Shown: positions 1 to 6,501 of the stretch, in pieces
How the letters are laid out: the number at the start of each line of letters is the position of its first letter
Position numbering within the stretch: the first letter of the stretch is position 1
Assembly (NCBI GenBank): GCA_050747865.1
Contig: JBOGJI010000051.1
Coordinates: forward strand, 1 to 18,052
Direction: 5' to 3'
From: JBOGJI01 sp050747865
GTDB taxonomy: Bacteria > Acidobacteriota > Thermoanaerobaculia > Multivoradales > JAHEKO01
Length of the DNA stretch: 18,052 nucleotides
The notes under the pieces: generated by a model
What the model saw: the letters and a program-made list of their open reading frames with translations, nothing else
Databases searched by the model: none
What the model was told of the DNA's origin: nothing
Program-made: the position numbers and the translations under genes

Positions 1-788
1 AGGCCGGCGCCGACGAAGTGTTCGTCGTCGCTGGGACCGAGCGCGATGCCGGCGCGGAGGTCGAGCTGGAGGTCGGCGGTGGCCGCCCAGGTGATGCCGG
101 CGTCGAAGAAGGTGCGGGCGGAGCCGCCCGGCTCGTCGCGGCTGGCGCCAAACAGCTCGATGAATCCTCCCAGACGGTCGCTGAGCTCGCGGCCGACGGC
201 GACGCTGGCCAGGGCGGTGCCGAATTGCTCTGCCTCGACGCTCGGGTAGGCGGCCCCGAGGTTCGTCGCCAGCTCGGTACGCGCGCCGAGCGGCCAGGCG
301 AGCGCCAGCAACGCCGCCGGTTGCGCGTGCGGCTCGCGGAACCCAGTCTCGCCGGTCGGCAGGGTCGAGTCGAGCAGGAGGGCGGCCTGAGGGCGACGGG
401 GACGGTCGGGGTCGTGTCGGGCGAGCAGGAGCTTGACGCCGAGGGACGAGTCTTCGAAACCCGCGGCGCCGACGCCAGGATCCGTGTACGAAGGGACACC
501 GATGCGCAGCTCCCAGCGGTCGCCGACGCCGTAGCGCAGCAGCAGCTCGCCCCAGGTCATGGACTCGTCGTCCTCGGCCTCTTCCCAGGTGGCGCCGCCC
601 TCGAGCTGCCAGCAGCGAGCCGGGACGGTCGCGGCGCTCTCCGTGGCGTCGGGGCGGTCGGAGATCAGCTCGGCGTCCGCCGGCCGCTCACAGGCGCCGA
701 GAGGCCGAGCGCCGGCGTGGCCCACGAGCGCTGTCGCGGCGAGGCCGACGCCGAACAAGCCGATACAGAGCACCCGTACGCGTGGCAT
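1..788 (-). CDS. Outer-membrane transporter-like beta-barrel protein (PF13557-like), partial
   Basis: This leftward gene starts at the ATG at 788-786 and is cut by the left window edge, leaving 262 codons without a stop. A GGAGG lies 10 nt upstream of the ATG. Residues 1-27 look like a Sec signal peptide (basic start, hydrophobic stretch, AGA before the mature protein). The mature start reads ELISDRPDATESAATVP, the pattern seen in proteins annotated as 'transporter' or 'MetA-pathway of phenol degradation' beta-barrels. The remainder alternates polar and hydrophobic residues as in beta-strands, and the last visible residues (HFVGAG) look like the approach to the usual C-terminal strand, so only a few residues are probably missing. 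It is the fourth gene of the metal operon, 32 bp after the cupredoxin gene. I infer an outer-membrane pore or channel for the same system; the substrate is unknown. Confidence 0.75.
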   Translation of the reverse strand, partial: MPRVRVLCIGLFGVGLAATALVGHAGARPLGACERPADAELISDRPDATESAATVPARCWQLEGGATWEEAEDDESMTWGELLLRYGVGDRWELRIGVPSYTDPGVGAAGFEDSSLGVKLLLARHDPDRPRRPQAALLLDSTLPTGETGFREPHAQPAALLALAWPLGARTELATNLGAAYPSVEAEQFGTALASVAVGRELSDRLGGFIELFGASRDEPGGSARTFFDAGITWAATADLQLDLRAGIALGPSDDEHFVGAG

Positions 789-820
789 CACGGAATTGCC
801 TCCGAGTCGAGAGAATGCGC

Positions 821-1222
821 TCAGCGCACCCGCAGCGTGCCGCGCATCATGGCGGCGTGGGTGCTGCAGAGGTAGTCGTAGTCGCCCGTACGGGTCGGTG
901 CCGTGATCATCAGCTCGCTGCGACCGCCGTCGCCGGGGATCAGCGGCGTCGCCGCGGACAGGGACGGCAGCCGCAGATCGTGCTCGTAGCCGCGGTCCTG
1001 GTTGACCAGGACGAAACGCAGCCGCTCGCCGGGGGCCGCGGTGAGGGTCGGGTTCGGCGTCGGGTCGCCGGGAAGCTGGAACACCATCCCCTCGGCCACC
1101 AGCACGACTTCGCGCGCCGGTTCAGGCTGCTGGATGAAGGCCAGGGCCAACCCCCCGACCAGCACGACGGGCAGCGCCAGCAGGACGCTGCGGAGCAGGA
1201 CGTTGCGTACTCGCTCGCTCAT
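821..1222 (-). CDS. Membrane-anchored cupredoxin (plastocyanin/azurin-like type-1 copper protein)
   Basis: The product has 133 residues. Residues 9-30 form one hydrophobic segment, likely an uncleaved signal anchor holding the domain on the outer face of the cytoplasmic membrane. The cupredoxin fold covers about residues 37-133. The type-1 copper ligands are all visible: H81 in YEHDL, then C119, H122 and M125 or M126 in LCSTHAAMMRG. This is a complete blue-copper site, so an electron-carrier role is expected. The ATG at 1222 lies 4 bp after the stop of the ZIP transporter gene, so the two are co-transcribed. In this operon the natural partner is the multicopper oxidase, either as electron donor/acceptor or as a copper carrier to it; the sequence does not say which. 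The family is clear, the physiological partner is inferred. Confidence 0.9.
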   Translation of the reverse strand: MSERVRNVLLRSVLLALPVVLVGGLALAFIQQPEPAREVVLVAEGMVFQLPGDPTPNPTLTAAPGERLRFVLVNQDRGYEHDLRLPSLSAATPLIPGDGGRSELMITAPTRTGDYDYLCSTHAAMMRGTLRVR

Positions 1223-1226
1223 GGCC

Positions 1227-2405
1227 TCACCCCACGATCAGTCCGGTCAGGTACATCACGGCGAACCCGGCGGCGAGCCCGGAGACCACCGGGCCGGAGG
1301 CGAGCAGCGAGCCGATTGACCGCTGCTTCGCCATGCCGCGCAGGATCTGCACCACAACCTGGGCGATGGCGCCGGCGCCCAGGGCCAAGAACACCACGCC
1401 CCAGAGGCCGGAGTAGAGAAGCCCTCCCAGCCAGGCGCCGAAGATCGTCGGCACGCCGGCGATCAGCCCGAGCAGGGCGAGCCGCGGCAGCCGCGTGCGC
1501 TCCTCGGCCAGCGGCGCCACGATGGCCAGCCCCTCGGTGGTGTTGTGGATGGCGAATCCGAGGATGAGCAGGGCTCCCAGGGTTGCCTCCCCCAAGGCGT
1601 AGGCGGCGCCGATCGCCAGCCCCTCGCCCAGGTTGTGCAGGCCGATGCCGATGGCGACCAGCAGGGCGGTCGGCCAGCCGCCGGCGCCACGGCGAGACGC
1701 GAGCCTCCGCCCCACCATCTCGATGGTCAGGTAGGCGAGGGCGGCCGCGAGCACGAACAGCACGGCTCCGTGGTAGGAGGAGGCGATTCCGGCGCCGGCC
1801 TCGAGCCCATCCTCCGTGGCGTCGACGAAGAGGAAGACGAGCAGCCCGACGGTGGCGGCGAGCACGAAGTCGAGCCCTCGCCGCCCCAGGCGGCGCACCA
1901 GCGGGTACCAGAGCAGCCCCACGGCCACGGGAAGCACGCCCACGTAGGTGCCGATCAGGGCGAACAGCCCCCAGAAGCGCCCGCTCGGCCGCGGCGTCTC
2001 GATCGCCACCGGGATCTCGTGCTCGAACTTGACGCCGGTCGAGCTCACCAGGGTCAGGACATGCGCCTCCCCCTCGACCCACGGGTAGGGGATATTCACC
2101 GTCGCGCGTTGCAGGTGGGCGAGCGCGCCTGCGGGCTCCTCCTCGAAGCGCCAGTAGGCCTCGTCCACCATCACCTGGGCGATGCGCACCGGATCGGGGC
2201 CGTCGTTGACCACCCGCGCGGTGATGCCTTCCGGCCCCAGCCGCACCTGTTCGAAGGCCAGCTCTTCGACCGGCGGCGCGCCGCGGGTGAGCAGCCGCTC
2301 CGGCTCCATGGCCAGGATGGCGGCGAGCACCGCCGCGAGCAGCACCAGCGGCAGCAGGGCGAGCGCCCAGTTGCGCCAGGTTCCATTGCCCGCCACGCCG
2401 CTCAC
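1227..2405 (-). CDS. ZIP-family divalent metal transporter with extra N-terminal extracytoplasmic domain
   Basis: I start this at the GTG at 2405-2403, which overlaps the TGA of the oxidase gene (GTGA) and follows a purine-rich GAGGCGAGGG. An in-frame start at 2525 would bury 120 bp of the upstream gene and is unlikely. The product has 392 residues, against roughly 250-270 for ZupT-type ZIP proteins. Residues 13-32 are a membrane segment. Residues about 45-140 form a soluble, beta-rich-looking domain. From residue 145 onward come the ZIP helices. The diagnostic metal-binding repeats are present in two neighbouring helices: HNLGEG (257-262) and HNTTEG (287-292). ZIP proteins import Zn, Fe or Mn from outside. 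The regulator next door has Mn-type ligands, so Mn or Fe is my preferred substrate, but that is inference. Confidence 0.88.
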   Translation of the reverse strand: MSGVAGNGTWRNWALALLPLVLLAAVLAAILAMEPERLLTRGAPPVEELAFEQVRLGPEGITARVVNDGPDPVRIAQVMVDEAYWRFEEEPAGALAHLQRATVNIPYPWVEGEAHVLTLVSSTGVKFEHEIPVAIETPRPSGRFWGLFALIGTYVGVLPVAVGLLWYPLVRRLGRRGLDFVLAATVGLLVFLFVDATEDGLEAGAGIASSYHGAVLFVLAAALAYLTIEMVGRRLASRRGAGGWPTALLVAIGIGLHNLGEGLAIGAAYALGEATLGALLILGFAIHNTTEGLAIVAPLAEERTRLPRLALLGLIAGVPTIFGAWLGGLLYSGLWGVVFLALGAGAIAQVVVQILRGMAKQRSIGSLLASGPVVSGLAAGFAVMYLTGLIVG

Positions 2406-3457
2406 CCCCTCGCCTCGAACAGGCCCATCCAGCCGAGTTCCGCGAACTCGCTCTGGTGGGCGTGGAACATGAACTTGCCCGGGTAACGAAAGCGCGTTTC
2501 GAGAATCGCCCGCTCCGCCTGGCACAGCATGATCGTGTCGGTGTGCTCCGTGGTCTCGAGCCGGGTGCCGGTGCGGTAGACGTCGAAGAACATGGCGTGC
2601 AGATGGAGGGAGTTGATGGGGTCGAACTCGGTGAGGTTCACGAGATAGATGCGCACCAGCTCGCCCACCCGCACCACCACCGGCCGGTGCATATGGAAGT
2701 GGGCCACCGTGTTCACCGCGTAGATCTCGTTACCGCCGTCGAAGTCGGTGTCGAAGCCGTTCATCACCATGACCAGCTCGTCGGCCGGCGGCCGCGGCTC
2801 CCGGGGATCGACGATGAAGACGCCGTAGAGGCCCTTGTGGATGTGGCGCTTCAAGGGCACCGAGTGGCAGTGGTACAGGTGCAGCCCGAACGGCTCGGCG
2901 ACGAACTCGTAGAGGAACTCCCCGCCGGGCTGTACCTGCTGGTCCGGCATCGAGCCGTCCATCGCCGGCGAGTGCCAGCCGTGGAAGTGGAGCGTGTGCG
3001 GGTGGTCCCCTTGGTTAAGGAACAGGATGCGCACGGTGTCTCCCTCGGTGGCGCGCAGGGTCGGCCCCGGTACCTGCCCGTTGAAGGTCCAGGCGGGGAA
3101 GTAGAGGCCGGGCGCGATCTCGATCTCGCGGTTGACCGCGACGATCTCGTATTCGTGCAGCGTGGTGCCGTCGGGAAGCGGTGTCTCCCGGTAGAAGCGC
3201 GCCCGCTCGCCCGCGGCCCGCTCGGAGAAGTTCCAGCCGCGCAAGAAGGCCTCCGGATCGAACAGCGAGGTGTCGATCTCGCCCACCACCCCCATGTCGT
3301 GGGCCGCGTGCTCCATCGCCCCCGTCCCGCCCCCCGACGACGCCCGCGCCGACAGCCCCACGCCGCCGATCCCGGCGGCCAGCGTCCCCAGCCCCGCCGC
3401 CCGCATCAGGCTCCGGCGCGAGATGCCCTCGCCAAACTTGCCGTCGCCGCCTCGCAT
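2402..3457 (-). CDS. Tat-exported two-domain multicopper oxidase
   Basis: The product has 351 residues from the ATG at 3457, with GGAGG 11 nt upstream. A TTG at 3508 is also in frame but lies inside the -10 box, so it cannot be the start. A twin-arginine signal is clear at residues 13-34 (SRRSLMRAAGLG). Domain 1 carries HTLHFHGWH (154-162) and YHCHSVPLKRHIHKG (195-209), giving trinuclear-centre histidines plus the type-1 Cys C197. Domain 2 carries HLHAMFF (285-291) and FHAHQSEF (331-338) but no Cys. The type-1 site is therefore only in the first domain, the layout of type C two-domain oxidases, which act as trimers with the trinuclear copper centres between subunits. A Met/His-rich patch (residues 48-55) follows the signal. 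It is the first gene of the leftward operon. In context, metal-ion oxidation (Fe(II) or Mn(II)) is plausible; laccase-like or copper-detoxifying activity is the alternative. Confidence 0.9.
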   Translation of the reverse strand: MRGGDGKFGEGISRRSLMRAAGLGTLAAGIGGVGLSARASSGGGTGAMEHAAHDMGVVGEIDTSLFDPEAFLRGWNFSERAAGERARFYRETPLPDGTTLHEYEIVAVNREIEIAPGLYFPAWTFNGQVPGPTLRATEGDTVRILFLNQGDHPHTLHFHGWHSPAMDGSMPDQQVQPGGEFLYEFVAEPFGLHLYHCHSVPLKRHIHKGLYGVFIVDPREPRPPADELVMVMNGFDTDFDGGNEIYAVNTVAHFHMHRPVVVRVGELVRIYLVNLTEFDPINSLHLHAMFFDVYRTGTRLETTEHTDTIMLCQAERAILETRFRYPGKFMFHAHQSEFAELGWMGLFEARG

Positions 3458-3494
3458 TTCTCGAAATTCCTCCGACGGGCGTCCAAACCCGCCC

Positions 3495-3510
3495 TTTTGA
3501 CCACCCAAAA
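3495..3510. promoter_or_regulatory. Candidate metalloregulator operator (TTTTG-N6-CAAAA)
   Basis: TTTTG (3495-3499) and CAAAA (3506-3510) form a perfect inverted repeat around six bases (ACCACC). It covers the downstream part of the -10 box and the expected transcription start of the oxidase operon. A dimeric repressor bound here would block polymerase. The divergently encoded DtxR/MntR-family protein is the obvious candidate. The repeat is seen; its recognition by that protein is inferred. Confidence 0.45.
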
Positions 3511-3536
3511 ATAGTGCAAACGCGGTCGACTGTCAA
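3508..3536 (-). promoter_or_regulatory. Sigma70-type promoter of the oxidase/ZIP/cupredoxin operon
   Basis: On the minus strand a perfect TTGACA (3536-3531) is followed by a 17-nt spacer and TATTTT (3513-3508). Transcription should begin near 3501, giving a leader of about 44 nt before the oxidase ATG at 3457. It is the clearest housekeeping promoter in the window and stands out as AT-rich against its surroundings. Confidence 0.7.
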
Positions 3537-3563
3537 GAGGGGAGGTCGCGGTATCCTGAGGGG

Positions 3564-4229
3564 GTGCCGACCAGCACCGTCGAGGACTATCTGAAGTCCA
3601 TCCTCAAGCACATGCCGCCGGAGCCGGGGGGCCTGGTGAGCATGGGGCAGATCGGCAGCGATCTGCGGGTCGCGCCGGGCACCGTGACCGCGATGGTCAA
3701 GACCTTGGCCGAGAGCGGCCTCGTGGAGTACGAGCCCTATTCGGGAGTCCGCCTGACCAAGGCCGGGCGGCAGCTCGCCCTCCACGTACTGCGCCGTCAC
3801 CGCCTCATCGAGCTCTTCCTGGTGCAAGTGGTGGGGCTCGACTGGAGCGAGGTGCACGACGAGGCCGAGCGCATGGAGCACGCGGTGTCCGACCGGCTGA
3901 TCGAGCGCCTCGACGCCCTGCTCGGCCATCCGACGGTCGATCCCCATGGCGATCCGATTCCCACTCTGCAGGGCCGCCTGACACCGCAGGATCACCTTCG
4001 CGGCCTGCTCGAGTGCGAGCCCGGTGAGGAGATCGTGATCCAGCGTGTGGTGGACCAGAGCGAGGAGTTCCTTCGTCTGCTCGACCGCGAGGGCCTCAAG
4101 CCCGGCAGCCGCTGGCGCGTCCTGGAAGAGGATCTGGCCGCCGATACGATGGAACTGGGTCAGGGCGACAAGCGGCTGCGGCTGGGGCGTCGCGCCGCCT
4201 CCAAGCTCCTCGTCGAGCCCGCCGGATAG
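3564..4229 (+). CDS. DtxR/MntR-family metal-dependent transcriptional regulator
   Basis: The product has 221 residues and starts at GTG 3564; the purine run GAGGGG directly abuts the start, so the leader may be very short. Residues 1-65 are the winged helix, 70-140 the dimerisation and metal domain, and about 148-218 a C-terminal FeoA/SH3-like domain as in IdeR/DtxR. Numbering happens to match DtxR, so ligands can be read directly: ancillary site H79, E83, H98; primary site E102, E105, H106, with D8 where DtxR has M10. E102 replaces the DtxR Cys. D8 plus E102 is the pattern of manganese-sensing MntR, whereas K11 replaces MntR E11. The regulator is divergent from the oxidase/ZIP operon, with 106 bp between their starts, and probably represses it when metal is plentiful. 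Confidence 0.9.
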   Translation: MPTSTVEDYLKSILKHMPPEPGGLVSMGQIGSDLRVAPGTVTAMVKTLAESGLVEYEPYSGVRLTKAGRQLALHVLRRHRLIELFLVQVVGLDWSEVHDEAERMEHAVSDRLIERLDALLGHPTVDPHGDPIPTLQGRLTPQDHLRGLLECEPGEEIVIQRVVDQSEEFLRLLDREGLKPGSRWRVLEEDLAADTMELGQGDKRLRLGRRAASKLLVEPAG

Positions 4230-4289
4230 GTAGCGTCGGACCCCCGAGCCCGACGTTGGCGGCGTCGCGCAGGGGCGCGCAACGCTACC
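4229..4289. terminator. Candidate bidirectional terminator / structured convergent junction
   Basis: Two genes converge here. Two side-by-side hairpins are visible: CGTCGG (4234-4239) with CCGACG (4250-4255), and GCGTCGCGC (4262-4270) with GCGCAACGC (4277-4285, one mismatch). An outer perfect pair, GGTAGCGT (4229-4236) with ACGCTACC (4282-4289), competes with both. There is no T-tract, so this is not a textbook intrinsic terminator; the strong structure between converging genes is the only evidence. Confidence 0.4.
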
Positions 4290-5250
4290 GATGGCGCCAG
4301 CGCAGCCTGCGGGCCGTCCAACGGGCTCGCAGCAGAAGCCCGATGCGCCGCACGGCGCCGAGATGAGTCGGCTGCGACATCGCCGATCGCGGATCGTCCT
4401 CGATGTCCGTCACCAGGGCCAGGCCTGCGTAGACCAGCCAGAGGGCGGCAGCCCGCAGCTCGGCGGGCATCTCCTGAACACCGCGGGCTCCGCCCATCAG
4501 CAGCGATCGGGCACAGCCGCACTCGTGGAGCACGGCTTGCTCGAGCTCGTGCCGGGGCGGTTCCGGATCCTGCTGCCACGGCTTCCCGGCGGTGGCGGGC
4601 GTGGAGGCGCCGCGGCGCAGGTTGACGGCGAGATCCTGGAGCTGGCGGACGCGCACGAGTCCCTCCGCGAGGTCGAGCAGAGCGGGGCCGGGATGCGCCA
4701 CAAAGCACTGTACCAGGGCGGTGGCAAGTCTCCGGCTGGCCTCCGCCGCCGCCTCGCCGGTCGCCGGTTCCGCATCGACGATGCGGTCTCGCGCCAGGCC
4801 GGTGAGACGGGCGAAATCCTTCGCGTCCCAAGGAACCTGCCGCGCCTCGCGGGCGAGCTCGATGAAGATCGGCTGCGGCGACGGCCGCCCGGACAGCGCC
4901 TGCTCGAGCTCGAACTCCCAGCGGTTCACGGCGGCGAGCCGTTCCCCGGCCAGCCCCTGCTGGTTGGCGAGATCGAACAGGGTGACGGTCCATGCCGTGA
5001 GGGCGCGGAGGCGGCGGCGGTCCTCCGGCCGCAAGAGCAGGAGCGCCGGAGCGAAGTCCCGCAGCACGGCCCGATTGATGCGCCGGCAAACCTCCTCGGC
5101 CTCCTTCGCGGTGGCGGCGCGAGGCGCGGCGATCTCGTCGGCGAGCCGCCGATGCGGGCTCTGGCGCAGCGCGTCGGCCCGCCAGGAGGGGTCCGCGGGC
5201 CGCTCGTCACGCAGGGTGTCGGGGACGGGAGCTTGCTCGCCGCGCGCCAT
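4285..5250 (-). CDS. Divergent squalene/phytoene synthase-family protein, catalytic Asp motifs degenerate
   Basis: The product has 321 residues from the ATG at 5250. A GTG at 5289 with AAGGA just upstream would add 13 residues. The overall pattern follows trans-isoprenyl synthases of the squalene/phytoene family: RDFAPALLLL then RRLRALTAW (64-87), ELEQALSGRPSPQPIF (114-129), the second conserved helix around 199-214, and a C-terminal run from ARSLL to LRAR (247-310) where phytoene synthases have ARALL and a closing basic helix. The key residues are altered. The first Asp-rich motif (usually DDIVDE-like) reads LFDLANQQ with one Asp (D93). The second (usually DVGED-like) reads DLAVN (206-210). 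Two-metal diphosphate chemistry therefore looks impaired. No HpnC/D/E or carotenoid genes are adjacent. Family assignment is by pattern only; function is unknown. Confidence 0.65.
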   Translation of the reverse strand: MARGEQAPVPDTLRDERPADPSWRADALRQSPHRRLADEIAAPRAATAKEAEEVCRRINRAVLRDFAPALLLLRPEDRRRLRALTAWTVTLFDLANQQGLAGERLAAVNRWEFELEQALSGRPSPQPIFIELAREARQVPWDAKDFARLTGLARDRIVDAEPATGEAAAEASRRLATALVQCFVAHPGPALLDLAEGLVRVRQLQDLAVNLRRGASTPATAGKPWQQDPEPPRHELEQAVLHECGCARSLLMGGARGVQEMPAELRAAALWLVYAGLALVTDIEDDPRSAMSQPTHLGAVRRIGLLLRARWTARRLRWRHR

Positions 5251-5306
5251 GGCGCGTCCCACGATAGCAATCCCGATGCCCTGTTTCACGCTATCCTTGC
5301 GCGGCG

Positions 5307-6494
5307 ATGAGCGATCTCGAAAACCGCATTCCCGCCATCCAGGAGGCACTGGCCGAAGCCGGCCTCGACGGCTGGCTGTTCCTCGCCTTCCAGCACAACG
5401 ATCCGGTGAGCCTGCAGCTCCTGGGGCTCGCCGAGGCCTTCGTCTCGCGGCGGGCCTACTACCTGATCCCGCGGCAAGGGGAGCCCCGCAAGCTGGTGCA
5501 CCGGCTGGAGCCGGCGATGCTCGACCACCTGCCCGGGCAGAAGGCGGAATACCTGCGCTGGCAGGAGCTCGACGAGGAGCTGGCGCGTCTCGTCGCGGGC
5601 GGCGCGCGGCTGGCCGTCCAGTACAGCCCCGGCAACGCGCTGCCCGTGATCTCGCGGCTCGACGCGGGCACCGGGGAGCGGCTGCGGGAGCTGGGCGTGG
5701 AGCTGGTCTCGTCCGCCGACCTGGTCCAGCGCTTCGCCGCCGTTTGGTCCCCGGAGCAGCTCGAGAGCCACCGGCGGGCCGCGCGCCATCTCCACGAGAT
5801 CGTGCACGCCGCCTTCGGCCGTGTGTCCGAGGCGCTGCGCGGGGGCGACGAGGTGGACGAGTTCTCCATCCAGCAGTTCATCCTGGAGCGCTTCGAGCGG
5901 GTCGGGCTGATGGCCGAGGTGGCGCCGATCGTCGGCGTGAACGCGCACTCCGCCGATCCGCACTACCAGCCCGGGCCGGATCGCTCCAGCCCGATCCGCC
6001 GCGGCGACTTCCTGCTCATCGACCTGTGGGCGAAGGAGAAGGGGCCGGCGTCGATCTACGCCGACATCACCTGGTGCGGCGTCAGCGCCGAGGCGCCGAC
6101 GGCTCGCCAGCAGGAGATCTTCGGCTGCGTCGCGGCGGCACGCGACGCCGCGGTGGATCTCGTGCGCCGCCTCTATCCGCAGGAGATCGTGCGCGGCTAC
6201 GAGGTGGACGATGTCTGCCGCGCCGTGATCGAGCAAGCGGGCTACGGTGAGCACTTCATCCACCGCACCGGCCACTCGATCGACACCGCCGACCACGGCC
6301 AGGGCGCCAACATGGACAATCTGGAGACCCACGACACCCGGCCGCTCATCGCCATGACCGGCTTCTCCGTCGAGCCGGGCATCTACTTCCCCGGCGACTT
6401 CGGCGTGCGCTCGGAGATCAACGTGGCGCTGACGCCGGAGGGGGTCGAGGTCACCGGTGGGCAGCCACAGGCCGAGCTGCTGCGCCTCTTGTAG
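5307..6494 (+). CDS. M24-family metallopeptidase (Xaa-Pro aminopeptidase/dipeptidase type)
   Basis: The product has 395 residues. The N-terminal creatinase-like domain spans about 1-145 and the pita-bread catalytic domain about 150-390. All five dinuclear metal ligands are in place: D239 (LLIDLW), D253 (IYADITW), H323 (HRTGHSI), E356 (SVEPGIYF) and E370 (RSEINV), and H215 (NAHSADPHY) matches the conserved substrate-side His. The enzyme should cleave an N-terminal residue next to proline in the cytoplasm during peptide turnover. No good Shine-Dalgarno sequence precedes the ATG; the 56 bp up to the divergent synthase-like gene must hold the promoters for both directions. It is the first gene of an operon with ligA (7-bp gap). 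Exact specificity (aminopeptidase P or prolidase) cannot be told. Confidence 0.92.
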   Translation: MSDLENRIPAIQEALAEAGLDGWLFLAFQHNDPVSLQLLGLAEAFVSRRAYYLIPRQGEPRKLVHRLEPAMLDHLPGQKAEYLRWQELDEELARLVAGGARLAVQYSPGNALPVISRLDAGTGERLRELGVELVSSADLVQRFAAVWSPEQLESHRRAARHLHEIVHAAFGRVSEALRGGDEVDEFSIQQFILERFERVGLMAEVAPIVGVNAHSADPHYQPGPDRSSPIRRGDFLLIDLWAKEKGPASIYADITWCGVSAEAPTARQQEIFGCVAAARDAAVDLVRRLYPQEIVRGYEVDDVCRAVIEQAGYGEHFIHRTGHSIDTADHGQGANMDNLETHDTRPLIAMTGFSVEPGIYFPGDFGVRSEINVALTPEGVEVTGGQPQAELLRLL

Positions 6495-6501
6495 CGACGC
6501 G

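Noticed and set aside
18..875. Long rightward reading frame opposite the outer-membrane protein gene
   Set aside because: It is low-complexity, rich in Arg/Gly/Ala, and antisense to a gene with signal peptide, Shine-Dalgarno sequence and family motifs; GC-rich antisense frames stay open by chance.
2456..3514. 352-residue rightward frame opposite the multicopper oxidase
   Set aside because: It is the mirror of the oxidase gene: its many Val/His/Glu residues come from reversed His/Asp codons. The copper motifs on the other strand are decisive.
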